From Borreliella lanei (GTDB taxonomy: Bacteria > Spirochaetota > Spirochaetia > Borreliales > Borreliaceae), in assembly GCF_014205895.1 (NCBI RefSeq), contig NZ_JACHFC010000002.1, positions 157,089 to 221,088 on the forward strand: 64,000 bases of DNA. Direction: 5' to 3'. Shown here one piece after another: positions 40,063 to 48,101 of the stretch. The position numbers were made by a program, and so were the translations under genes. Each line of letters opens with the position of its first letter. Position 1 is the first letter of the stretch. The notes below the pieces were generated by a model. It had not been told where the DNA came from, did not search any database, and saw nothing but the letters and a program-made list of their open reading frames with translations.

Positions 40063-41613
40063 TTAATACCCATCAGATACTTGGATATTTTTATCTTTAT
40101 CAATAAGATCCTTGTATATAAAAGATTTTTTAGCAAGTGTCTCTTTTAAATTCTTAGAAAAGGGCAAATTTCTCCACATTATGCCACGTACCAATTTCTC
40201 AAGTTTTTGAATTCCTTTACTTTCTTTTTCTATCCAAAGAAAATAATCTTCTAGGAAAAAATTTTTAACATTTCCTTTTTTAATAAATTTAACATAATAA
40301 TCGTAATATTGACCCGTAATTCCTGTTTCCATCCATCTAAAAGAAGCTTGTTCTTTTGCAAGTTCCCAAACAAAATCACCAATACCTAAAATAACCGCTT
40401 TTCTTAAGTTTTTAGCATACATAGGTATTAATATTTTGCCCCTGCCATTTGCTCTGTTTTTAACATCAATTGATTCCCAACAAATTCCTTTATCACCATA
40501 AGAAGGTATTAATATAAAATAAGGAACTACTCTGAGCAAATCTCCTCTATATGCTTTTTGAAAAAGTCTGGGCTGAATATCTTCGATTTCCCAAACAAGC
40601 TGCATAATTCTTTCTCTGCTTCCAAAAAATTGAGGGTTAGCAACTACATTATTTTTCAAAAGAATAGGGAAATGATTGCCTCTTGGCCCTATCGCAAGTT
40701 TATTGGCGCTTCTGATAACTTCAACTTCATCATATGCAATAGTTGATTCAATAGACATCCCAATATTATTCATTTTATTTTGAATTTCAAAAAGCTCTCT
40801 GTTAGTATCTTCAATTTTATTAATAAAAACATTAATATCCCGATTTGATTTAATAAGATCATCAACATAATTACTAGCAAAATTTAAAGGCTTTAAAATT
40901 GAATTGGGATAAGAACTCTGAACTCCGTATTCAGTCATATAAGTTAAATAACTTTGACTATTATTTGAAAATAAAAATTCAAACATGCTTCTTAACTTAC
41001 TAAGAGCCTCTTCCCTAATCTTATCAGTTCTCTTAAGGCTGCTTTTTGCAAAATCAATATTTGCCAAAAGTTTTTCTTTCTTATTAAACAAAATTTTTTC
41101 CATATCTTCTTCTTTAAAATTGTCTGCTGGCAAATCGGTTGCTAATCTACTAAGCTTAAAACTATTAACCCCATAAAGCCATTCATCAAAATAAATAAAA
41201 GACTCATTATAATGGTTGTCCCAAATAGTTTTTGAAATTAATAGCTGGATTTCAGATCCAAGTGCATTTGGAATAAGGGCAGCAAATCTAAATAAAATTT
41301 TCTGCTCCATAGTCAATTTTGAAATATTTTTTGCAATCGATCTGAGAAAAGACCAATAAATGTTAATCACTTGATTATATTTTAAAACCCTATCAACCTC
41401 TTCTGACTGCGGATTTAAATAGTCTACCAAAACTTTATGAAGCTTAAAGCCAATTTCCTTACTACTTGAAATAAGATTTTTATAAAAATCTTTAGTAAAA
41501 AATTGCTTATCATGCTCCTCTAAAGTTGAAATATTTGGCAATCTCGAATCTAAATCTGTATCTACAGAATCAGGATACTTATACAAACAACCCCCAAAAA
41601 CACCAACAAGCAA
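40063..41613 (-). CDS. Probable lipoprotein of unknown function, start unclear
   Basis: The 516-residue frame has no recognised domain. The body is helix-rich with the motifs NYVDDLIKSNRDI, LAIGPRGNHFPILL, PSYGDKGICWESIDVK and FVWELAKEQASFRW. The frame opens at TTG 41613 without a Shine-Dalgarno and only nine residues before a lipobox-like GGC. The adjacent frame upstream encodes a good hydrophobic leader (VTIVLVLLYCLLVFLG), and one extra G in the G5 run near 41590 would join the two as ...VFLGGCLYKY. So the start may be misread here or lost. It matches bb0400 by position. Confidence 0.7.
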   Translation of the reverse strand: MLVGVFGGCLYKYPDSVDTDLDSRLPNISTLEEHDKQFFTKDFYKNLISSSKEIGFKLHKVLVDYLNPQSEEVDRVLKYNQVINIYWSFLRSIAKNISKLTMEQKILFRFAALIPNALGSEIQLLISKTIWDNHYNESFIYFDEWLYGVNSFKLSRLATDLPADNFKEEDMEKILFNKKEKLLANIDFAKSSLKRTDKIREEALSKLRSMFEFLFSNNSQSYLTYMTEYGVQSSYPNSILKPLNFASNYVDDLIKSNRDINVFINKIEDTNRELFEIQNKMNNIGMSIESTIAYDEVEVIRSANKLAIGPRGNHFPILLKNNVVANPQFFGSRERIMQLVWEIEDIQPRLFQKAYRGDLLRVVPYFILIPSYGDKGICWESIDVKNRANGRGKILIPMYAKNLRKAVILGIGDFVWELAKEQASFRWMETGITGQYYDYYVKFIKKGNVKNFFLEDYFLWIEKESKGIQKLEKLVRGIMWRNLPFSKNLKETLAKKSFIYKDLIDKDKNIQVSDGY

Positions 41614-41719
41614 TATAACAACACAAGTACAATTGTAACTCTAAAGTTTATATTTACAAAAAAATTTAGTACTATTTATTATACACAGTGTACCTTAAAT
41701 CTCTGAAAGGGGAAGTCGT

Positions 41720-42922
41720 ATGAATATAAAAATCAATTTTTTTTTCACTCTGCCTATTGGAATCTTTTTAGGATTATTTTTCCCTCTTGGGATTTATAGC
41801 TCTTTGTCACATGCTTTTATAAGATTGTCATACTTGTCTCTTATTCCCTTTTTAATATTTTCAATTCCATTAGGAATTGAAAATATTATTGAAAATAAAA
41901 ACTTTAAAAAGCTTTTTGGTAAAACCATTTATTATGGAATTTTAACTAACCTATCTGGAGTTGCTGTATCAATACTAGCTGCGACAATATATCTTCCACA
42001 AAGAATTCCAATACTAGAAAAAACAATACAAAATACATATTTTTTTGAAAAAGAAGCTTTATTAGAAACATTTTTTCCAAAAAATATTTTCAAAATATTT
42101 ACATCTAGTAATCCAAATCTACTAAGCATCTATATGATTTCAATAATAATAGGCACAAGCTTTTATTATGCAAAACAAAAAGGCAGAATAGCTAGAGAAC
42201 TAATGCTAAGCGCATCCAACCTTTTTTACCATGCAAATGGGTTTATTGTAAATATCTTAAATATAGGAATCATTTTTATAGCAGCAGATTATGCTACAAA
42301 CTTAAAAAATTTCAAGGATTACCAAAATTACACAAACAGCATAACATTCTTTTTGACGTGGACAATTATAATTCTATTCGTAATATTGCCAACAATTAGT
42401 TATAGGTCAACAAGAAGCTTTAAAATGATATATAAAGGAATCTTTGTATCATTTCAAAACATAATATTTTCAGGGCTTGCAAAAGATTCTTATTCCCCTT
42501 ATGTGATATTAATAGAAGATATTAAAAATGAAAGAATAAATATAAAAAAATCTATAATTATAAACATACCTTTAATAAATTTTGTATCTAAATTTGGTAC
42601 TATTTTTGTTTCAGTAATATCATTTTTTATAATTTTAAAATCATATTCTAGCTTACCTATTTCTGTTTATGAAATAAGCTATATGAGCACTTTATCATTT
42701 TTTTTTGTCTTTGCATTTCCTCATATACCAAATAGTTTAATTTACATAATTACAATGCTTTGCTCTACCTATACAAAAGGAATAGAATTAAATGTTTCTA
42801 ACATAACGCCAATGCTGCCAATATTAATCTCTTTGGCCTTACTAATCGACTTTGCTTTTAACATTGCAATCATTCATATAATAAACTTTAAAGAATTAAA
42901 AGACCAAGAAAAAATTAATTAA
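41720..42922 (+). CDS. SDF-family (dicarboxylate/amino acid:cation symporter) transporter, divergent
   Basis: The 400-residue inner-membrane protein matches the Na+/dicarboxylate or glutamate symporter family in length, in the pattern of about eight helices with two re-entrant loops, and in the start PIGIFLGLFFPLG. The usual substrate signatures are not kept: the serine-rich loop reads KDSYSPYV and NMDGT reads VSKFGT. Substrate and ion coupling are therefore uncertain. AGGGGAAG lies seven bases before the ATG. It is divergent from the lipoprotein gene and convergent with proS. Confidence 0.8.
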   Translation: MNIKINFFFTLPIGIFLGLFFPLGIYSSLSHAFIRLSYLSLIPFLIFSIPLGIENIIENKNFKKLFGKTIYYGILTNLSGVAVSILAATIYLPQRIPILEKTIQNTYFFEKEALLETFFPKNIFKIFTSSNPNLLSIYMISIIIGTSFYYAKQKGRIARELMLSASNLFYHANGFIVNILNIGIIFIAADYATNLKNFKDYQNYTNSITFFLTWTIIILFVILPTISYRSTRSFKMIYKGIFVSFQNIIFSGLAKDSYSPYVILIEDIKNERINIKKSIIINIPLINFVSKFGTIFVSVISFFIILKSYSSLPISVYEISYMSTLSFFFVFAFPHIPNSLIYIITMLCSTYTKGIELNVSNITPMLPILISLALLIDFAFNIAIIHIINFKELKDQEKIN

Positions 42923-42923
42923 A

Positions 42924-42948
42924 GCTAAATAAATCAATAAGATTTAGC
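42924..42948. terminator. Possible weak hairpin between the SDF gene and proS
   Basis: Arms GCTAAAT (42924-42930) and ATTTAGC (42942-42948) pair over seven bases with an 11-base loop, flanked by A/T runs. It overlaps the end of proS. Weak support. Confidence 0.3.
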
Positions 42949-44400
42949 AAATAAAACAAAATATTTGGCCTTAGAAGAACAATAAATACAAGTCATACCT
43001 GTTAAATCTCTGGATTTAAAATCATCAGGAATACATCTTATTGTAGCTTTAGTTTCATTTTTAATAATATTTTCACAATTCAAACTGCCACACCAACAAG
43101 AAAGCACAAATCCAGAATAATCATTCACATAAGCTTTGAATGTCTCATAACTATCCTTACTGCCTCTAAAAATCTCCTTAGTATTTAAGGTCCTAAAATT
43201 TAATGCTTTTTCAAATAAATCTTTTTGCATCAAATCAAGTTCTACCTTAACCTTGCTTACAAGAGAATCAAGCGATATTTGATACTTAAATTTTCTATCT
43301 TTATCTCTTCTTGAAATAGTAACAGAATTTAAAAGGACATCATTTATCCCTACCTCAAGGCGTATTGGAATTCCTTTAAACTCGGCAGATGAAAATCTAA
43401 ATCCTGGAGAACTTCTAATATCCTTATCAATTTCAACCCTAAATTCCGCTTTCTTTAAAGCACTCACAACACAATCAGAATAATCCAAAATTTTTTTATT
43501 AATCTCATCTTCTTTTTTAAAAATAGGAATAACAATAATTTCTATTGGAGCAATGCGAGGCGGCAAAACCAAGCCCTTCTCATCAGAATGAACCATAATC
43601 AAAGCGCCAATCAATCTAGTAGAAACACCCCAGCTACTAGCAAATACATGCTGCATCTTGCCATCTTTATCTTGAAATTTTACATCAAATGCCTTTGCAA
43701 AATTTAAACCTAAATAATGAGATGTAGCGGCTTGAAGCGCTTTTTTATCTTGCATTAATGCCTCAATTGAATAAGTAGAAACAGCGCCCGCAAATTTTTC
43801 CTTTTCAGATTTTTTACCACAAAAAACCGGAATTGCTAAATAGTCTTCTATAAATCTTTTATATACATTTAAAATAAGTAAGGTTTCTTCTAATGCCTCT
43901 TCTTCAGTAGCATGAGCAGTATGTCCTTCTTGCCACAGAAATTCGGTGGTGCGCAAAAAAGGCCTTGTTCTCTTTTCCCAGCGAACAACATTTGCCCATT
44001 GATTAATTTTAAGAGGAAGATCTCTGTAAGACTTAATCCACTTACTATACATATTCCAAATAATTGTCTCAGAAGTAGGTCTTAAAACTAAAGGTTCTGC
44101 CAAACTCTCCCCACCAGCATCTTTAATAATAGCAAACTCAGGTGAAAATCCATCAATATGATCCTTTTCTCTTTCTAAAAAACTATAGGGAATAAGCATA
44201 GGAAAATATGCATTCTCGTGTCCTGTCTCTTTAAATTTTTTATCAAGTATACTCTGAATTTTATTCCAAATAGAATACCCATAAGGCATAATTACCATAC
44301 ATCCTTTCACAGGGCTGTAATCAGCAAGTTTTGCTTTCTGGACTATATCTAAATACCATTTAGAATAATCATCTTCTTTTGATGCTATAAAATCACTCAT
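42934..44400 (-). CDS. proS: Prolyl-tRNA synthetase, eukaryote/archaeal type
   Basis: It charges tRNA-Pro. The 488-residue class II enzyme lacks the bacterial editing insertion and resembles the eukaryote/archaeal form. Motif 2 is in NVVRWEKRTRPFLRTTEFLWQEGHT, motif 3 near GVSTRLIGALIMVHSD, then the anticodon-binding domain. The tail has Cys pairs (SCWCGSLNCE, CIYC) of the zinc-binding C-terminal domain and ends in YFVLFAKSY, as is typical. Confidence 0.96.
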   Translation of the reverse strand: MSDFIASKEDDYSKWYLDIVQKAKLADYSPVKGCMVIMPYGYSIWNKIQSILDKKFKETGHENAYFPMLIPYSFLEREKDHIDGFSPEFAIIKDAGGESLAEPLVLRPTSETIIWNMYSKWIKSYRDLPLKINQWANVVRWEKRTRPFLRTTEFLWQEGHTAHATEEEALEETLLILNVYKRFIEDYLAIPVFCGKKSEKEKFAGAVSTYSIEALMQDKKALQAATSHYLGLNFAKAFDVKFQDKDGKMQHVFASSWGVSTRLIGALIMVHSDEKGLVLPPRIAPIEIIVIPIFKKEDEINKKILDYSDCVVSALKKAEFRVEIDKDIRSSPGFRFSSAEFKGIPIRLEVGINDVLLNSVTISRRDKDRKFKYQISLDSLVSKVKVELDLMQKDLFEKALNFRTLNTKEIFRGSKDSYETFKAYVNDYSGFVLSCWCGSLNCENIIKNETKATIRCIPDDFKSRDLTGMTCIYCSSKAKYFVLFAKSY

Positions 44401-44452
44401 ACATTATCCTTAATAAAGCATTACACTTCTTTAAAAAACTAAATAATTATAT

Positions 44453-45130
44453 TCAATATTTTTTAACTTCAACCATAAACCGTTTATACTTATTCCCATA
44501 AGAATTTAACATGATTTTTTCCAAAACAAAAACAATTCCATCTTCATTTGGAAATAAAACAATTTCTCTTATTCTGTAATCAACAACATTCTTTCTATAA
44601 TAATTCCCTCTTCCAACAGTCAAATGTTTTTCTAAAGTTGAATTACAATATCTGACAGATAAAAAAATATTAAAAGAAGAAGAAAGTTCTTGAGAATTAA
44701 TATCCTTATTTACAAAAACTTGATATTCGTTTCCTGTTTTAAAATCAACAAAATTTAAAAAATCTGTTTCCGGAATTTCGCTCTTTACATAAAAATAAAT
44801 TTCGCGCCCTCTTCTTAAATGATTAATTTTAAATTCTTTAACTTTGAAATTAATCATCTTTAAAAGCTCATAAAGACTTTTATCATAACTGTCTGAATAT
44901 TCAATGTACTCCTTAAAAATCTTAGAATGTACTCCAGAGTTTGCAAAATTATTTTTAACAACATCAACAAAGTATACAGCAGAGTAATAATATCCATTTT
45001 CAAAACCATATTCGCCAAACATAAAATATTTATCATTATTAGAAAATCCTAAATTTTTAAAAAAAATATTCTCTGAAAACCCCAATAAAAAAGAAAAAAA
45101 ATAAAAAAAAACGATATATAGTTTAATCAT
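44453..45130 (-). CDS. Predicted secreted protein, probably DUF2259 family
   Basis: The 225-residue protein has a signal peptide ending near residue 18 and then LGFSNNDKYFMFGEYGFENGYYYSAVYFVDV, a pattern I associate with the DUF2259 secreted proteins of spirochaetes. The rest is beta-rich with VLEKIMLNSYGNKYKRFMVEV at the end. No enzymatic motif is visible. It lies 52 bases upstream of proS in the same direction. Function unknown; the family name is a recollection. Confidence 0.7.
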   Translation of the reverse strand: MIKLYIVFFYFFSFLLGFSENIFFKNLGFSNNDKYFMFGEYGFENGYYYSAVYFVDVVKNNFANSGVHSKIFKEYIEYSDSYDKSLYELLKMINFKVKEFKINHLRRGREIYFYVKSEIPETDFLNFVDFKTGNEYQVFVNKDINSQELSSSFNIFLSVRYCNSTLEKHLTVGRGNYYRKNVVDYRIREIVLFPNEDGIVFVLEKIMLNSYGNKYKRFMVEVKKY

Positions 45131-45237
45131 AAGCTTTGTATAAGTTTAATAACAATAAATTATGTATTAAATCTTATTTATAATTAATTTACTCTTACTT
45201 AAAATAATATCAAAACAGCATTTCAAATTCAAAACTT

Positions 45238-45246
45238 TGATATACT
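45238..45246 (+). promoter_or_regulatory. Candidate extended -10 promoter for the tandem outer-membrane gene pair
   Basis: TG-A-TATACT (45238-45246) is an extended -10 element; no good -35 hexamer is seen 17 bases upstream. A start about seven bases on would yield a leader that includes the small upstream frame at 45296. Confidence 0.4.
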
Positions 45247-45295
45247 ATTTGTTTATAGATTAAAAAATTAATATTCAAATTTTTGGGATAAATTT

Positions 45296-45700
45296 TTGAA
45301 AAAAAGAATTAATGGCCTAAAATTAGCTTTGAAAAGCTTGGGGCAAATAAAGTTTTTTTGCAAGAGTTTTAAAACAAAACATTGCAATAAAGCTTATTTA
45401 TTGCAAATTCATAAATTTATATTTTTTTCAAAGGCCAAAAAATCAACACAAAAACATATTTCCAAAAATCCCATACAAACAAACAAGATTAACATCAATA
45501 TACAGTCAAGTAGTATAATAATACCTGTATTTGTGATTAAAAATTTTTTGATAAACAAAACAATAAAAAATTCAACAATAAAGTTTTGCTATCAAAATAA
45601 GCAAATAAATATCAATATTTTTAATTTTTTATGCTTTATTAAAAATATTGTAAAAATAATATTATCTAAAATTGAAAATAAAAAAGGAGAATTTCAATGA
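45296..45700 (+). CDS. Doubtful small basic protein upstream of the outer-membrane gene pair
   Basis: The 134-residue frame starts TTG with GGGAT seven to eight bases upstream and ends TGA overlapping the next ATG (ATGA). The product is very rich in Lys, Asn, Ile and Phe, as expected of any open A/T-rich stretch, and has no recognisable domain or signal peptide. The overlap and ribosome site argue for translation; the composition argues for a chance frame or a leader. By position it could equal bb0404. Confidence 0.35.
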   Translation: MKKRINGLKLALKSLGQIKFFCKSFKTKHCNKAYLLQIHKFIFFSKAKKSTQKHISKNPIQTNKININIQSSSIIIPVFVIKNFLINKTIKNSTIKFCYQNKQININIFNFLCFIKNIVKIILSKIENKKGEFQ

Positions 45701-46308
45701 GAATGCTATTAGCAACAATAATACTTATATTAACAACGGGCTTATTAACTGCCCAATCCAAAAGCAAAAGTATGACTGAAGATGACTTTGATTTTGATAA
45801 ACTTCTTGCAAAAGAAGAGTCTGTGCGCCGTTTATTTGGAATAGGTTTTGGAATTGGATATCCACTTACAAACATTACAATATCTGTTCCATATGTAGAC
45901 ATAGATCTTGGATACGGAGGATTCGTAGGGCTTAAACCCAACAATTTCTTGCCCTATGTTGTGATGGGCGTAGATCTTTTATTTAAAGATGAAATACATA
46001 AAAACACTATGATTTCTGGCGGCATTGGAATAGGTGCAGATTGGTCAAAAGGAAGTCCTGAAAAATCGAATGAAAAACCTGAGGAAGAGGAAGAAAATGA
46101 AGCACAACAAGTAGCTTCTCTGCAAAACAGAATAGGGGTTGTGATAAGGCTACCTTTGGTAATAGAGTACAGCTTTCTTAAAAATATTGTGATTGGATTT
46201 AAAGCTGTTGCTACTATTGGAACAACCATGCTACTTGGCAGCCCAATGTCATTTGAAGGAGCTAGATTTAATTTCTTAGGCACAGGCTTTATAAAAATAT
46301 ATATATAA
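45697..46308 (+). CDS. Small outer-membrane beta-barrel protein, first of a tandem pair
   Basis: The 203-residue protein equals bb0405. It has a signal peptide (about 1-20, cleavage near LLTAQ), a charged stretch, then strands with glycine/aromatic alternation: FGIGFGIGYPLTNITISVPYVDIDLGYGGF-type sequence and SGGIGIGADWSKG, ending in the aromatic-rich strand FNFLGTGFIKIYI expected of a barrel. A Glu-rich loop (about 128-143) could be surface-exposed. AAAGGAG precedes the ATG. It shares most strand motifs with the next gene, so the pair arose by duplication. Confidence 0.85.
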   Translation: MRMLLATIILILTTGLLTAQSKSKSMTEDDFDFDKLLAKEESVRRLFGIGFGIGYPLTNITISVPYVDIDLGYGGFVGLKPNNFLPYVVMGVDLLFKDEIHKNTMISGGIGIGADWSKGSPEKSNEKPEEEEENEAQQVASLQNRIGVVIRLPLVIEYSFLKNIVIGFKAVATIGTTMLLGSPMSFEGARFNFLGTGFIKIYI

Positions 46309-46318
46309 TGGAGAATAA

Positions 46319-46930
46319 ATGATAAAAAATTTTAAAAAAATACATATTTTAACATTAGTATTAGGTGTGGTACACCTTTCTTCTGCATCTGACAATTATA
46401 TGGTCAGATGCAGCAAGGAAGAAGATTCAACTACCTGTATCGCAAAGCTTAAAGAAATAAAAGAAAAGAAAAGTTATGACTTGTTTTCAATGGGAATTGG
46501 AATAGGCGATCCTATTGCAAACATTATAATTACAATTCCTTATGTAAATATTGATTTTGGATATGGAGGTTTTATTGGACTTAAATCAAACAATTTTGAA
46601 AATTATCTAAATGGTGGAATAGACGTTATTTTTAAAAAGCAAATTGGACAATATATGAGAATTGGAGGCGGCATTGGAATAGGCGCAGATTGGTCAAAAA
46701 CATCCCTTACACCTCCTAATGAAGAGGAAGAAACTGAATACGAAAGAATAGGTGCCGTTATAAGAATTCCTTTTGTAATGGAATACAACTTTGCAAAAAA
46801 TTTATCTATAGGATTCAAAATTTATCCTGCAGTAGGACCAACAATATTGCTAACAAAACCAAGCATTTTATTTGAAGGAATTAAATTCAATTTTTTTGGA
46901 TTTGGATTCATAAAATTTGCATTTAATTAA
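46319..46930 (+). CDS. Small outer-membrane beta-barrel protein, second of a tandem pair
   Basis: The 203-residue protein equals bb0406, reported as a porin-like, laminin-binding outer-membrane protein. A signal peptide (about 1-24) is followed by a short Cys-containing loop (RCSKEEDSTTCIAK) not present in its sibling, then shared strands GIGIGDPIANI, PYVNIDFGYGGFIGLKSNNF, GGGIGIGADWSKT and FEGIKFNFFGFGFIKF. GGAG lies before the ATG, 10 bases after the first gene, and a strong hairpin follows. Confidence 0.87.
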   Translation: MIKNFKKIHILTLVLGVVHLSSASDNYMVRCSKEEDSTTCIAKLKEIKEKKSYDLFSMGIGIGDPIANIIITIPYVNIDFGYGGFIGLKSNNFENYLNGGIDVIFKKQIGQYMRIGGGIGIGADWSKTSLTPPNEEEETEYERIGAVIRIPFVMEYNFAKNLSIGFKIYPAVGPTILLTKPSILFEGIKFNFFGFGFIKFAFN

Positions 46931-46948
46931 CCAAATAATCAAATTGGC

Positions 46949-46988
46949 AATTAAAATTAAGCTCACATAAGTAAGCTTAATTTTAATT
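46949..46988. terminator. Bidirectional terminator between the outer-membrane pair and manA
   Basis: Fifteen-base arms (46949-46963 and 46974-46988) are perfectly complementary with a 10-base loop. A/T runs flank both sides and the manA stop codon lies in the right arm. Confidence 0.7.
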
Positions 46989-48101
46989 AAAACCAGCAAT
47001 AAAAGCCTCTCCGTCCCCATCAATAAACAAGTTTTCTGCTTTTCTGCCTATAAATACGCTCTCGCCTTTTTTAAGATTTAAGGATTTATTTATACTCACG
47101 CACCCATCTAAAACTAGCAAGACCATTGCACTATTTCTATCAATACAAATGTTCTCATTTATTTTTTTTTGAATCAGTTTCAAATTAGTATTTGGAAGTC
47201 TAAATACACTAAAACCATCTTGAAAATCGGGATTTAAAAATGATAACTTTCCTTCCTCAAATTGACCAACTCTTAACATCTCTTCTTTATCAATATACTT
47301 TGTAGTAAGCCCAGCTCTAATAACATTGTCAGAATTGGTCATAAGCTCAATGCAGTCTCCCTTAAGATATGCGTGCACCTCCTGACTATTTGTATAAACA
47401 ACTTCTCCTGGTTTTAGCTTTAAAATATTCATACCCAAAAACACTAAAAGACCCACATCTACACCGTAAATATTGTAAATTTCATTAAACCAATAGCCCC
47501 TAAAATTATCAATAAGGTGCAAATTTTTTAAAATTTTTTCAATAATCTTCTCAAGTTCATACGCTTGTAAATCAAAAATAGCCTTTACAAAGTCTTTATG
47601 TGAGTGAAAGTCAAAATTTAATTTCAGAATTTCACAAATTTTTTTAATCTCATACAACGGCAAAAAGCCTTTAAGGGCATAAAAATCACTCAAGGCATAT
47701 ATAAGTTCAATTTTAGGGTTCTTATCTTTATATGTCCTTCTAGGATCATTAATGTCTATCCCTTTATTATTCTCTGATTCATACCCTTTTAAGGCAATAT
47801 CTTTAGAAGGATGAATTTGAATAGATAAAGGTTTATTTGCAGACAATACCTTAAATAAAAAAGGAAATTCGTCATTACAGCCTAAAAGCTCTTTATGGTC
47901 TTCTAAAAAATCGCTTAAAAGCACATATTCATTTTTATATAAAATCTTACTAGAAAATGTCTTGTGTGCTCCAAGCCACATTTCAGCCTTAGGTCTTCCA
48001 TCAATCTTATCGCCCAAAAGATTGGGAATAAAATTAATTCCTCCCCAATCATATTCTTTAATATTATTTTTCATTAAAAAAATATTATTTTCATTATTCA
48101 T
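46983..48101 (-). CDS. manA: Mannose-6-phosphate isomerase, type I
   Basis: It interconverts mannose 6-phosphate and fructose 6-phosphate. The 372-residue protein has the zinc motif SIQIHPSK (about 97), later ligands, and the substrate region GEVVYTNSQEVHAYLKGD and MTNSDNVIRAGLTTKYID of type I enzymes. Its ATG overlaps the fruA stop (ATGA), so the isomerase is coupled to the sugar PTS. Confidence 0.95.
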   Translation of the reverse strand: MNNENNIFLMKNNIKEYDWGGINFIPNLLGDKIDGRPKAEMWLGAHKTFSSKILYKNEYVLLSDFLEDHKELLGCNDEFPFLFKVLSANKPLSIQIHPSKDIALKGYESENNKGIDINDPRRTYKDKNPKIELIYALSDFYALKGFLPLYEIKKICEILKLNFDFHSHKDFVKAIFDLQAYELEKIIEKILKNLHLIDNFRGYWFNEIYNIYGVDVGLLVFLGMNILKLKPGEVVYTNSQEVHAYLKGDCIELMTNSDNVIRAGLTTKYIDKEEMLRVGQFEEGKLSFLNPDFQDGFSVFRLPNTNLKLIQKKINENICIDRNSAMVLLVLDGCVSINKSLNLKKGESVFIGRKAENLFIDGDGEAFIAGFN

